Below, piece after piece: positions 29,538 through 39,509 of a DNA stretch of 64,000 nucleotides. Position 1 is the stretch's first letter; every line of letters starts with the position of its first letter. Both the position numbers and the translations under genes were made by a program. This DNA comes from Ottowia beijingensis (lineage in GTDB: Bacteria; Pseudomonadota; Gammaproteobacteria; Burkholderiales; Burkholderiaceae_C): NCBI RefSeq assembly GCF_013423955.1, contig NZ_JACCKX010000001.1:1984001-2048000 (forward strand), read 5' to 3'. The notes below the pieces were generated by a model. That model saw nothing but the letters and a program-made list of their open reading frames with translations, had not been told where the DNA came from and ran no database searches.

Positions 29538-30530
29538 ATGGTGCTTGACGGCCAGCTCCCCGCCGCCATCGCCGCCGCGGCCGACGCCCTGGCCGCCGGG
29601 CAACTGGTCGGCCTGCCGACCGAAACCGTGTACGGCCTGGCCGCCGACGCCGGCAGCGACGCGGCGGTGCGCGGCATCTTCGCCGCCAAGGGCCGCCCGG
29701 CCGACCACCCGCTGATCGTGCACGTGGCCGGCGCGGCGCAGGTGGCCGAGTTCGCCGCCAGCGTGCCGGCGTTCGCGCAGAAGCTGATCGACACCTTCTG
29801 GCCCGGCCCGCTGACCCTGATCCTGCCGCGCCGCCCCGGCGTGGCCGAGGCGGCGGCGGGCGGGCACGCCACCATCGGCCTGCGCTGCCCGGCGCACCCG
29901 GTGGCGCATGCGCTGCTGGCGGCGGCAGCCGCGCGCGGCGTGCGCGGGCTGGCCGCGCCCAGCGCCAACCGCTTCGGCCGCATCAGCCCCACCACGGCAC
30001 AGCACGTGGCGCAGGAGTTCGGCGACGGCCTGCTGGTGCTGGACGGCGGCGCGTGCAGCGTGGGCATCGAATCGACCATCGTCGACTGCACGCGCGGCGC
30101 GCCGGTGCTGCTGCGGCCGGGCCAGATCGCCCGGGCCGACATCGAGCGCGTGGCGGGCCAGCATTTGCTATCCAAAGAAGAGCTGTCCGCACCCGACCCG
30201 CAAGCGCCCGGCACACTTTTGGCCCATTACGCCCCGCGCGCCAGGCTGCGGCTCATGAACGACAAGGAGCTGCGCGCCGCGCTGGAACTGCTGGGCGCCG
30301 ACGCGAAGAACATCGCCGTCTGGGCGCGCGCGCCGCTGCGCTCGGCCAGCCGCGCGCTGGTGCTGCGCCGCATGCCCGACGACGCGGCCGCCGCCGCGCA
30401 GCAGCTGTTCGCCGTGCTGCGCGGCTTCGACGACGCTGGCGTTGCGCTGATCTGGGTCGAAACCCCGCCCGATGACGCCGCCTGGGACGGCGTGCGCGAC
30501 CGCCTGCAGCGCGCCGCCGCCTCGGCCTGA
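29538..30530 (+). CDS. L-threonylcarbamoyladenylate synthase, Sua5 type
   Basis: Makes threonylcarbamoyl-AMP from Thr, bicarbonate and ATP for the t6A37 modification of tRNA. 330 residues, the long Sua5 form: YrdC domain (LVGLPTETVYGLAADA, FAAKGRPADHPLIVHV, WPGPLTLILPRR, LAAPSANRFGRISPTTAQHV) plus a C-terminal Sua5 domain from about residue 215 (GTLLAHYAPRARL). The linker between them, QHLLSKEELSAPDPQAPGTL, is partly written by an ATAGCTG repeat (30163-30225). TsaB, a later step of the same modification, is at 40498. Intact. Confidence 0.92.
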   Translation: MVLDGQLPAAIAAAADALAAGQLVGLPTETVYGLAADAGSDAAVRGIFAAKGRPADHPLIVHVAGAAQVAEFAASVPAFAQKLIDTFWPGPLTLILPRRPGVAEAAAGGHATIGLRCPAHPVAHALLAAAAARGVRGLAAPSANRFGRISPTTAQHVAQEFGDGLLVLDGGACSVGIESTIVDCTRGAPVLLRPGQIARADIERVAGQHLLSKEELSAPDPQAPGTLLAHYAPRARLRLMNDKELRAALELLGADAKNIAVWARAPLRSASRALVLRRMPDDAAAAAQQLFAVLRGFDDAGVALIWVETPPDDAAWDGVRDRLQRAAASA

Positions 30531-30594
30531 GCACGGCGGGCCAGATCACGCCCGCCTCGTTAAACTAGACCACCCTGATTTGGAGAAGTCTTTC

Positions 30595-31503
30595 ATGAAA
30601 GCATCCTGGTTTCGCCGCGCCACCCAGGCCGTGGCCTGCGCCGGCGCCCTGACCCTGCTGGCCGCCTGCGGCTCCGGCTCGGTGGTGTCGGACCTCGAGC
30701 CGAAGCGCTTCATCACCGTGGGCGACAGCTTCATGGACGTGGGGCAGGCCGGCGGCACCCGCTACACCGTCAACGACGGCACGAACAACTGGGTGCAGGA
30801 GCTGGCCAGCCACTACAGCCAGCCGGTGACGGCCGCCAGCGCCGGCGGCTTTGCCTATGCGCAGGGCCACGCCCGCGTGGCCGCGGCCGACCCGGCCGGC
30901 GCCCCCAGCGTGACGGCGCAGATCGACACCCTGCTGGCCAGCACCACGCTGAACGCCACCGACGACGTGGTCATCGTCAACGGCGGCATGCACGACATCG
31001 TGGCGGCCTACAACGCCACCGGCATCTCCGAGGCCACCACCAAGACCGTGCGTGATGCCGGCAAGGCGCTGGCCGAGCAGGTGCGCCGCCTGGTCAACGC
31101 CGGCGGCAAGCACGTGGCCGTGGCCGGCGTGCCGCTGCTGGGCAATTCGCCCTGGGGCCGCGGCACCGGGCATGAGGACGCCGTCAACACCCTGTCGATC
31201 GACTTCAACACCGCGCTGCTCACCAACATCGTCGACCTGGGCACCAACGTGCTGTACCTCGACTCGGCCTTCTTCTTCGACCTGATGTACGACAAGCCGC
31301 AGAACTACCAGTTCGACAACGGCAAGGAGCCCGTCTGCACCACGCCCGACGCCAGCACCTGCACGCCGGCCACCGTGGTGTCGCCCGACTACAACCGCTG
31401 GCTGTTCGCCGACGGCGTGCACTTCACGCCCCGGGCGCTGCAGCACTTCGGCTCCGACCGTTACGGCGAGAACGCCTACCAGCGCTTCAAGAACCGCTGG
31501 TAA
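30595..31503 (+). CDS. SGNH/GDSL-family hydrolase, lipoprotein
   Basis: A 302-residue predicted lipoprotein esterase; ATG 30595 follows GGAGAAG. The signal peptide ends LLAACGSGS. Block I holds the nucleophile Ser in FITVGDSFMDVGQ; the C-terminal block DGVHFTPRAL supplies Asp and His. IVNGGMHDIV matches block III with an Asn-Gly-Gly-Met variant of the usual GxND. It resembles the second SGNH lipoprotein at 31885-33069 in layout. Probably surface or periplasmic; substrate unknown. Followed by a strong terminator. Confidence 0.85.
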   Translation: MKASWFRRATQAVACAGALTLLAACGSGSVVSDLEPKRFITVGDSFMDVGQAGGTRYTVNDGTNNWVQELASHYSQPVTAASAGGFAYAQGHARVAAADPAGAPSVTAQIDTLLASTTLNATDDVVIVNGGMHDIVAAYNATGISEATTKTVRDAGKALAEQVRRLVNAGGKHVAVAGVPLLGNSPWGRGTGHEDAVNTLSIDFNTALLTNIVDLGTNVLYLDSAFFFDLMYDKPQNYQFDNGKEPVCTTPDASTCTPATVVSPDYNRWLFADGVHFTPRALQHFGSDRYGENAYQRFKNRW

Positions 31504-31513
31504 GCGCCTCGAC

Positions 31514-31537
31514 AAAACGGCCCTCGGGCCGTTTTTT
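31514..31537 (+). terminator. Rho-independent terminator
   Basis: AAAACGGCCC-TC-GGGCCGTTTTTT: a 10-bp stem and T-run just after the first SGNH gene. Confidence 0.9.
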
Positions 31538-31833
31538 GGTTCGGAGCAGGACGGGGGCGTGGGCGGTTGCCGGCCTTCGCAGGCGCGGCGGCAGCCGAAG
31601 GCCGCCGGCGGTGGGCGGATGGGGTCCGTTCGCGGCTGCCGCCGCTCCCACATCGACTTCCATTTCCAGATCAACACGACAACAGGTTCGTCGTTCCGGC
31701 GAAAGCCGGAATCCAGACAGCGTGTGAAAGCAGACAGGGATCCCGGCTTTCGCCGGGATGACGATGGTTGAAGTTTCGATGTGGGAATGGAAGAACTCCC
31801 ATCCCCCGGGCCCGGAACCGGCGTTGGGGCCAC

Positions 31834-31859
31834 AAAAACCGGCCCACGGGCCGGTTCTT
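31834..31859 (-). terminator. Rho-independent terminator
   Basis: Read on the minus strand, AACCGGCCCGTGGGCCGGTT followed by TTT. It lies 26 bases after the stop of the second SGNH gene. Confidence 0.8.
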
Positions 31860-31884
31860 CATGCCCTGACGGGCGGCTGCTGCA

Positions 31885-33069
31885 TCAGTACCAGTCCACC
31901 TCGTCCAGCACGTCCATCACCTGCTCGGCAAACAGCTGGTGGCCGTAGGGCGTGGGGTGGAAGCCGTCGGAGAACATGAAGCGCTGCCACCAGCTGGCGC
32001 CGGTGGGCGCGCCGGGCGGCGGCGTGGTGGCCGACAGCGCGGCCGCCGTGCATTCGCCCAGCGGGCGGTGCGGCACCACGGTGATCCACTCGGCGCCGCA
32101 CACCGGCAGCGTGGCGTTGCTCAGGCCGTACCGCGCCGGGTTGGTCACCTGGTCGGCAAAGCGGCTGGCCAGGTCGATCACCTGCACGCGCGGCTCGCCG
32201 CCGAAGTTGGCCGCCAGCCGCTGGTTGAAGGTGCTGATCCAGCCCTTGAACAGCGCCTCGGACTGCGCGCGCACCTGGGCGCCGGCGGCGCCTTCGATCT
32301 GCGCCAGCACCGCCTGGAAGCGCGGCGTGTAGGTGATGGTGGGGATGTTGGCCACCACCACCTGCTTCGCGCCCTTGTCGAGTGCCTGCGCCTTGATGAC
32401 GCCGACGAAATGGTCGGCCAATGCCTGCATGTAGTAGGTCCCGCCTTGAGCCCGTCGCTGTTCCGGCGTGTCTCCACCCAGCGCCCACTGCTGACCGAGT
32501 GTGAACGTATCGAGCAGCGGGCTGACGAGTCCGCCAAAGGGAAGTGGCATCCAACGGATCGCCACCGGCGAGGTACGCCCCACCAGATCCGCCGCATCGT
32601 TGCCGCCGCCGTCCACCAGCACCAGGTCCTTGGCGCTCCAGCCCGCGGCGCCCGCGTCCTGCAGCTGCTTGACGATGGACAACGGCGCCGCCGCCCCGCC
32701 CGCGCTGGCCGGGTTGTTGATGCGGGCGCCGCCGATGGCGTAGTTGGTGCAGCCGGGCTGGGTGTTGGGCGTGAAGGTCTGGCCGTTGAACTTGTACACC
32801 GGGCACAGCGGCTTCACGTCGTAGGCCTTGGCGATGCGCTCCACCCACAGCACGTGGGGCTCGTCGGCCGAGCCCTGCACGCTGGCGATGCGCGGGCCGC
32901 CCGGCACGCCGGCGAAGGTGCCGCTGTCGCTGAGCGAATCGCCCACCACCTTCACGGCGTTGATGCCCAGCGGGTTGTCGTCGTCGTCATCGCCGCCGCC
33001 GCAGGCGGACAGGGCCACGGCCACCGCCAGGGCGGTCAGCTTCCAGTTCAGCAGGGGTTTGAAGCGCAC
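31885..33069 (-). CDS. SGNH/GDSL-family hydrolase, lipoprotein, larger paralogue
   Basis: 394 residues. The signal peptide ends in VALSACGGGDDDDD, with an acidic tether after the lipidated Cys. Catalytic blocks: VVGDSLSDSGTF (Ser), VDGGGNDAADLV (GxND oxyanion Asn) and FSDGFHPTPYGHQLFAEQ (Asp, His). The centre has a longer insertion than the neighbouring SGNH protein. Such enzymes act as lipases, esterases or thioesterases; the specificity is not readable. Start ATG 33069; preceded by GGAGACACC. Intact, convergent with the smaller SGNH gene. Confidence 0.87.
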   Translation of the reverse strand: MRFKPLLNWKLTALAVAVALSACGGGDDDDDNPLGINAVKVVGDSLSDSGTFAGVPGGPRIASVQGSADEPHVLWVERIAKAYDVKPLCPVYKFNGQTFTPNTQPGCTNYAIGGARINNPASAGGAAAPLSIVKQLQDAGAAGWSAKDLVLVDGGGNDAADLVGRTSPVAIRWMPLPFGGLVSPLLDTFTLGQQWALGGDTPEQRRAQGGTYYMQALADHFVGVIKAQALDKGAKQVVVANIPTITYTPRFQAVLAQIEGAAGAQVRAQSEALFKGWISTFNQRLAANFGGEPRVQVIDLASRFADQVTNPARYGLSNATLPVCGAEWITVVPHRPLGECTAAALSATTPPPGAPTGASWWQRFMFSDGFHPTPYGHQLFAEQVMDVLDEVDWY

Positions 33070-33178
33070 GGGTGTCTCCTCTTGGTCATCAATCGGTCAT
33101 CGTAAACACCGCACGCGCCGAGCGCGCCTAGGGCAAACCCAAGCGGCGCTATGCTCGCGGCTCGAAGGAGAGACCACC

Positions 33179-34259
33179 ATGAACGCCCCCGCCCCCGCAC
33201 GCACCGCATCGCCGTCATCCCGGGCGACGGCATCGGCCAGGAAGTGATGCCCGAGGCGCTGCGCGTGCTCGATGCCGCGCAGCAGAAGTTCGGCTTCGCG
33301 CTCGACCTCACGCCCATCGACTGGGCCAGCTGCGACTATTACGCCAGGACGGGCGACATGATGCCGCCCGACTGGAAGGCGCAGCTCGAGCCGCAGCACG
33401 CCATCCTGTTCGGCGCCGTCGGCTGGCCGGCCACAGTGCCCGACCACATCTCGCTGTGGGGCAGCCTGCTCAAGTTCCGGCGCGAATTCGACCAGTACAT
33501 CAACCTGCGCCCGGTGCGCCTGTTCGAGGGCGTGCCCTGCCCCTGGCCGGCCGAAAGCCGGGCGAGATCGACTTCCTCGTCGTGCGCGAGAACACCGAGG
33601 GCGAATACACCAACCTGGGCGGCGTGATGTACGCCGGAACCGAGCGCGAGATCGTGGTGCAGGAGACGGTGATGAGCGCCTTCGGTGCCGACCGCGTGCT
33701 GAAGTTCGCCTTCGAGCAGGCTGCCGCGCGCCCGCGCCAGAAGCTGGATGTGGCGACCAAGAGCAACGGCATTGCGATCAGCATGCCCTGGTGGGACGGC
33801 CGCGCCGACCGCATGGCCAAGAACTACCCGCAGATCGCCGTCGAGAAGCACCACATCGACATCCTCACCGCGCGCTTCGTGCTGCAGCCGCAGCGCTTCG
33901 ACGTGGTGGTGGCCAGCAACCTGTTCGGCGACATCCTGAGCGACCTGGGCCCGGCCTGCACCGGCACCATCGGGCTCGCGCCTTCAGCCAACCTGAACCC
34001 GGAGCGCCAATTCCCCAGCCTGTTCGAGCCGGTGCACGGCAGCGCGCCCGACATCTTTGGCCGCAACATCGCCAACCCAGTGGCCATGATCTGGTCGGCC
34101 GCGCTGATGCTGCAGTTCCTGGGCGAACAGGCCGCGCACGACGCCATCCTGAAAGCCATCGAGCAGGTCCTGGCGCAGGGCCCGCGCACGCCGGACCTGG
34201 GCGGGAAGGCCTCGACGACCGAGATGGGTGAGGCGATTGCGGCGTTGATCGCTGCTTGA
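33179..34259 (+). CDS. Tartrate dehydrogenase / D-malate dehydrogenase family, two frameshifts
   Basis: NAD-dependent beta-decarboxylating dehydrogenase of about 360 residues, in the isocitrate/isopropylmalate dehydrogenase fold. Motifs: RIAVIPGDGIGQEVMPEALR, AVGWPATVPDHISLWGSLLK, QYINLRPVRL, VVRENTEGEYTNLGG and SNLFGDILSDLGPA. The DHISLWG motif points to tartrate/malate dehydrogenase rather than LeuB. ATG 33179 follows GAAGGAGAGACC. A C is missing near 33185-33200 and a base near 33545-33555. The 3' end is partly duplicated downstream. Confidence 0.85.
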
Positions 34260-34790
34260 AACAGGGGGTATATGCCTTCAGGGTTTGACTGGAGGGCGCT
34301 GGCGGATGGCGTGGTGGGGAGTATGTTCTGACTGCCCGGCCGCCCTGTGGGAGCGGCATTGGCCGCGATGAAGCGCATCACCCCGCGACACCCCCATCGC
34401 GGGCAAGCCCGCTCCCACAACATCCGTCAGAACATCGGTCGCCGAGGGCGGCACCGGCGCTCAGGGGCAGTGCTGGCGCATGGTCGCCAGGTTGCGCCAC
34501 GCGTCATCGAAATACGCGCGCTGCTTTGGTTGCAGGATGGATGGCCGAACCTGCTCGGCGTCGCTTTCCGATCCGAGATGGGCGAGGTGATCTCGGCATT
34601 GATCTCGGCTTGAATCTGGGGGTATATGCCTTCAGCGCTTGTTTGACGGGCGCTACCAGCTGTGCTGATCGGGAGTATGTGCTGAGCACCCGGCCACCCT
34701 GTGGGAGCGGCCTTGGCCGCGATGAAGCGCATCATCCCGCAACACGCCCCACCGCGGGCAAGCCCGCTCCCAGTAGGCGCTCGCGGCGCC
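34221..34790. repeat. Tandem duplication of a gene end plus repeats
   Basis: Two units offset by about 354 bases, starting 34221 and 34575. Each begins with the last codons of the tartrate dehydrogenase (TEMGEAIAALIAA; in the copy SEMGEVISALISA), followed by an ATACTCC-type repeat (34263-34332; 34619-34684) and a REP pair (34347-34419; 34700-34773). The second copy is diverged, so the duplication is not recent. The whole 532-base gap is accounted for by this and the fragment at 34461-34530. Confidence 0.75.
34461..34530 (-). pseudogene. Possible 3' fragment of a gene, minus strand
   Basis: The frame reads KQRAYFDDAWRNLATMRQHC then Pro and stop, which looks like a real protein C terminus rather than random GC-rich code, but it has no start and lies between duplicated repeats. 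The parent gene was not recognised. Low confidence. Confidence 0.3.
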
Positions 34791-34791
34791 C

Positions 34792-36297
34792 TCACTGGTC
34801 CCGCACCGCCCACTCCACCAGCCGGTCCAGCGCCGGCCGCGCGGCGCTGGCGTTGGGGTGGTTGATGATGCCCACCACCGCGTAATTGCGGCCCGACAGG
34901 CCGTAGGCGTAGCCGGCGATGGCCACCACGTCGCGCAGGGTGCCGGTCTTCAGGCGTGCGTTGCCGATGGCGGCCGAGTTGGGGCTGCGCGCGGCCATGC
35001 GGCGCGTGGTGCCGTCCACACCGGCGATCGACAGCGAGTGCTCGAACGCCGCGCCATTGGGGTGGCCGGCGGCGTGCTGCAGCAGCGCGGCCAGCGAGGC
35101 CGCGGTGGCGCGCTCGTTGCGCGACAGGCCCGAGCCGTTCTCGACCACCGGCGTGGTGCGCAGGCCGAAGCGCTCGCGCCACCAGCGCTTCAGGCGGTTC
35201 TGCGATTCGGCAAAGCTGCCGCGCCCGTCGGCCGCCGACAGCGTAAGGAACAACTGCTGCGCCATCACGTTGTTCGAGAACTTGTTGATGTCGGCAATGA
35301 TGTCCGACAGCGGCAGCGAGAAGCCGGTGACCAGCGGCTGGCCGGTGGCGGGCCGGTCGAGCCACTGCACCTGCCCGGTCAGCGCGCCGCCGCTGGCGCG
35401 CCACATGGCCTCGATCACGCGCGGGGCGTAGCTGCGCGGCTCGACGTAGGCGATGCCCCAGTTCTGCTCGCCGCAGCTCATCGGGTAGCGGCCGGAGAAG
35501 CTGACGCGGTTGGGGTCGGTGAAATCGGCCGCCAGGCGCGTGCGCCAGGCACCGCAGGCGCCGGCGGCGGCGGGCACCTCGGCGGGGATGTCGACGCCGG
35601 CGATGGGCGGCTCGCTGACCACCAGCGCGCGCTGGCTGGCCGGGTCGGGGATGAACTTGAAGATCAGCGCCTTGAAGTTGACCAGCAGCCCGTCGGGCCC
35701 GGCGTTGTAGGGCCGCAGCGGGTCGTCGTCGAAGGCGGCGGCGTCGTGCGCGGGCAGGCGGAACACGCTGTTGTCCAGCAGGATGTTGCCGCGGATGACG
35801 CGGATGCCCTTGTCCTGGATGGCGCGCATCAGCTCCTGCAGGCGCTCCAGCACCAGCTTGGGATCGCCGCTGCCCTGGATCAGCAGGTCGCCGTGCAGCA
35901 CCCCGTTGGCGATGCGCCCCTGCGTGTACACGCGCGTGCGCCACAGGTGGTTGGGGCCCAGCAGATCGACCCCCGCGTAAGTGGTCACCAACTTCATCAC
36001 CGAGGCCGGGTTCATCGGCACATCGGCCTGCCAGGCCAGGCGCGGTGGCGGCAGGGCCATGCTCGCGGGCGCGGGCGCGGGGGCGGGGTTGCGCTCGCCG
36101 CCGGGGTTCACGGGTTCGGGCACGCGCGTTACCGTGCCGGGCGGCGGTGGCAGGGACGCCACCACCATGGACACCGCCGTGACCGGCACGCCCGCGCGGG
36201 ACAGGGCCTGGACGATCTCGGGCGGCAGCGGGGCCTGGGCAAAGGCGGGCACCGCCAGCAGGGCGGCAAGCAGAAGACTGGGTCGGCGCAAGGTCAC
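34792..36297 (-). CDS. dacB: D-alanyl-D-alanine carboxypeptidase/endopeptidase, PBP4 (S13) family
   Basis: Periplasmic penicillin-binding protein trimming peptidoglycan. 501 residues from GTG 36297, which places a signal peptide (LLLAALLAVPAFAQAP) at the N terminus. Active-site motifs: SxxK in MNPASVMKLVTT, SxN in INKFSNNVMAQQ, and KTG in RLKTGTLRDV. The middle carries the S13 insert (LLIQGSGDPKLVLERLQELM). Between residues 45 and 80 there is a Pro/Ala-rich stretch not typical of the family. Intact; a longer ORF upstream of 36297 has no support. Confidence 0.9.
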   Translation of the reverse strand: MTLRRPSLLLAALLAVPAFAQAPLPPEIVQALSRAGVPVTAVSMVVASLPPPPGTVTRVPEPVNPGGERNPAPAPAPASMALPPPRLAWQADVPMNPASVMKLVTTYAGVDLLGPNHLWRTRVYTQGRIANGVLHGDLLIQGSGDPKLVLERLQELMRAIQDKGIRVIRGNILLDNSVFRLPAHDAAAFDDDPLRPYNAGPDGLLVNFKALIFKFIPDPASQRALVVSEPPIAGVDIPAEVPAAAGACGAWRTRLAADFTDPNRVSFSGRYPMSCGEQNWGIAYVEPRSYAPRVIEAMWRASGGALTGQVQWLDRPATGQPLVTGFSLPLSDIIADINKFSNNVMAQQLFLTLSAADGRGSFAESQNRLKRWWRERFGLRTTPVVENGSGLSRNERATAASLAALLQHAAGHPNGAAFEHSLSIAGVDGTTRRMAARSPNSAAIGNARLKTGTLRDVVAIAGYAYGLSGRNYAVVGIINHPNASAARPALDRLVEWAVRDQ

Positions 36298-36552
36298 GGG
36301 CTGAAGTCTAGGGAGGCGCGTGGCCCGCGCATGACGCGGGCCGCGGGTGGCGCGGCAGACGGGTGACGCCCTGGCGGGCCAGCGGTGCGCCGGCGCGCTG
36401 GGCGCCAGCACCCCGCCCGAGGCCGGGGGCGCCGCTGCTTCGGGCGCGTTCTCGTGGCGTGCTGCCTGCATCACCCTGGGCGTATTGCACACTGCCGTCA
36501 TGGTTATGGCAGGTGCGGGCGTGTGGTGGGGAGGGCGCTGGCAACTCACTTC

Positions 36553-39455
36553 ATGCGTTGGATGCAACCACGTCACGGCCTGGCGGCCGTCCTGGCTTCA
36601 CTGGCCTTGACCGTGTCGGGGCTGGCCCAGGCCCAGGCCCAGGCGTCGCCGGCGCCGCTGATCTGCACCGGGCAGCTCTACCAGATGACTGCGGGTAGCA
36701 CCGCTGGCCCGATACGCAGGTCTGGCTGATGGGCAGCGATTACCGGCACGGCACGTTGCCGCTGTTCACGGTGCCGGGCGTATCGGTCAACGGCCTGGCG
36801 TTCAACCCGCAGGACCGGCTCCTGTACGCCGTCAACGACTACACCAACGCCGCCGGCCTGCGCCTTTATCGCCTGAATGCGGCGGGTGTTGTGAGGAGCG
36901 CGAAGATCACCAACAGCACGGGTGGAGACGTGGCGTTGATCAGCGACCGCAGAAACAGCGGCACCTTCGATGCCCACGGCAACCTGTTCATGGCCGATGG
37001 CTGGATTCCCCCACCAGGGCCTGTTCCTCGTCACCGGCGCGGCGACCATGCAGCCGCAAACCCGGCGCATCACGATCGAGACGGACACCAACCCGCCAGG
37101 TGGGTATACGGGCGTTGCGCTCGACGGCACCACGGGTGGCATCAACGTCGGCGACCTGGCCTACAGTCCCGCGGAAAGCAGCGCCACGACCGCCGTGCTC
37201 TACGGCACGCGCAACGTGCAAGCGTCGGACGACACGCCACGGGGTGTCTACCTGTACCGCATCGTGGTGGACCTGACGGCGCCCACCCCGACGGCCAGGG
37301 CCTCGCGGATTGCCACCACATTGCCCAGGCTGATCACCTACGGCTCGGCCTACCTGGGTGCCGACGGGGGTCTGATCGTCTCCGCCAACAACAACGCGTT
37401 CTATCGCGTCAACGTGACCAACGGCAGCCACACCGTGCTGACGGCGGCCAACGGCGATGCAAACACGAACACCGACGGCACCACCTGCATCGCCGTGCCG
37501 CTGGTCGACGTGGTGAAGCAGGCGGGTGCACCCGTGGCGGTGCTCAACGGCCACACCTTCGACGTGCCCTACACCCTGACGGTGGGCAACACCGGGGCCG
37601 TGCCCACGCCCAACGTGCAGATCAGCGACAACCTGCGCAACGCCTTTGCGGCCGGCACGCCCACGCTGGGCATCAGCGCCGGACCGAGCGTGACGGCGGG
37701 CAGCTGCACCTCAGCGGCGACTTTGGCGGCACCAGCAGTTTCGCCCTGCTGAGCGGTACCGACAACTTGCCTCCCGGCGCCAGCTGCACTGTGCAGTTCA
37801 CCGTGCGCGTGGCCTACGCCAGTGCCGCCGCCGTGCCCACCACGGCGCAGTCGAACACCGCCCTGGCCAGTTCGGCCAGTAGCGCCAACGCGGGCCACAG
37901 CTGGCCCGGCGGCTTGCCGGCGCCACCCGCCAACCTGCTGGCGCAGGACGCATCCACCGACGCGGCGGCACTGCCAGCTTCTCCCAACAGCGATGCGCCG
38001 GCCCCCACGCCCGTCACGCTGGCGGCCATCGGCCCCATCACGTTCGAGAAGACCATCACCAGCGGCGCCAACCCCTTGCCGGGCGGCACGGTGGCCTATG
38101 GCATCACCGTGCGCAACGGCGGTGCGGCGCCGGTGCTGTATCCGGCCGGCAGCCTGAGCGACACGCTGCCCGCCGGCACCAGCTACGTCGATGGCGACTT
38201 CGTCTGCACGGGCGGGCAGTGCCTGAACGCCGCGCCGTTTGCGGTGCCCGCCGGCGACAGCGTGACGCTGGCGCTGCGCGTGGCGGTGGATGCCGGCGTG
38301 GCCCCGGAACGGTCATCACAAACACCATCACCCCGCCCGCGGGCAACAGCTGTGCGCCGGCGCCGGCGGGTGCTCGGTGCCCACCACGGTGAGGGCACCG
38401 CCGGCGGACATGGGCGTGGTGATGTCGGGCCTGCCCAGCGTGGTCAGCCCCGGCAGCACCGTGAGCGGCGAGATCCGGTGCGCCGCGGTCGCCGGCACGG
38501 CGCTGGCGCCCACCTGCAGCGCCACCGCGCAGGACAGCGATGGCGCGGCGATTCCGGTCACGGTGGGCGCCTGTACGCCCACGCTGCCGGTGGCCGCGCT
38601 GGCGGCGGGCAGCAGCATCACCTGCCCCATCAGCTTCACCGCGCCGGGCGTGGCGGGCGGTACGGACACGGGGCCCACGGGGGTCACAGTGACCGCCACC
38701 ACCGGTGCCAGCAACGACAACAACCCGGCCAACAACAGCGACACCGGCGCGGCGTCGATCATCGACGCGGTGGACGACACGGCAGTCAACCAGCCCGCCG
38801 GCGCCACGGCCGCGACCCACGACGTGTCCGGCAACGACCAGGTGCCCGCGGGCAGCGTCTTCGCCTTGGGCGCCGGCAGCACCTGCGCCAACCCGGCGCT
38901 CGGCCCGACGGGCCTGGCCACGTTCGATGTGCCCGCCAGCGGCAGTTGCACCGTGGCTTACCAGGTGTGCGCCCCGGCGCCCAACCAGGCCGTGTGCGAT
39001 ATCGCCGTGCTCACGGTGAGCGCCGGCACCGGACCCCAGGCCCGCGACGACAGCGCGGCCCTGGCCGCGAGCGGCCCGACCACCCTCAGTGTGCTGGCCA
39101 ACGATCCAGGCCAGGCGCAGGCGGCCCCGGCAGCATCCTGCTGGCCAACCCGCCCGCTGGCGCCACGCTGACGCCCGACGGCCAGCAGATGACCGTGCCG
39201 GGCCAGGGCGTCTGGACGGTGAACGGCGACGAGGTGGTGTTCAGCCCGGCGCCCGGCTTTGGCGGCGTGCCGACCCCTGTCGGCTATTCGTTCGCCAACG
39301 CGGCGGGTGACCGGTCGAACGTGGCCACCATCACGCTCACCGCGCCGGTCGGCGCGGTGACGGCGGTGCCCACGCTGTCGCATTGGGCGCTGATGGCGCT
39401 GGCCGCCATGCTGGGCGCCCTGGGCCTGCGGCAGCGGCGTCGCGGCGCGCGCTGA
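36553..39455 (+). CDS. Secreted IPTL-CTERM protein with DUF11-like repeats, six frameshifts
   Basis: About 968 residues once the frames are joined. The start MRWMQPRHGLAAVLASLALT gives a signal peptide. The N-terminal 350 residues (VNGLAFNPQDRLLYAVND, GNLFMADGWIP, GDLAYSPAESSATTAVLYGT) look like a beta-propeller of the DUF6923 type. Later repeats (HTFDVPYTLTVGNTGAVPTP, TVAYGITVRNGGAAPVLYPA) are DUF11-like Ig folds. The C terminus VPTLSHWALMALAAMLGAL followed by RQRRRGAR is an IPTL-CTERM sorting tag. Frame changes lie near 36700, 37012, 37722, 38305, 38368 and 39130. Confidence 0.75.
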
Positions 39456-39509
39456 CCGGGTGCGGCGCCGCCGCGGCGGGCCGCTGGCGGGCAGCCGATA
39501 ATCGCCCGC

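Larger units (their letters stand above)
31504..31884. other. Convergent intergenic region with two terminators and a dyad repeat
   Basis: This 381-base gap holds a terminator for each flanking gene (31514-31537 and 31834-31859) and, between them, an inverted repeat at 31688-31768: GTTCCGGCGAAAGCCGGAAT paired with CCCGGCTTTCGCCGGGATG. That dyad type is common between genes in Betaproteobacteria. No small gene is convincing. Confidence 0.65.

Noticed and set aside
36729..39455. Treating the interrupted CTERM gene as several separate genes
   Set aside because: The pieces abut, are in order, and together form one continuous signal peptide to CTERM protein; single-base corrections join them.
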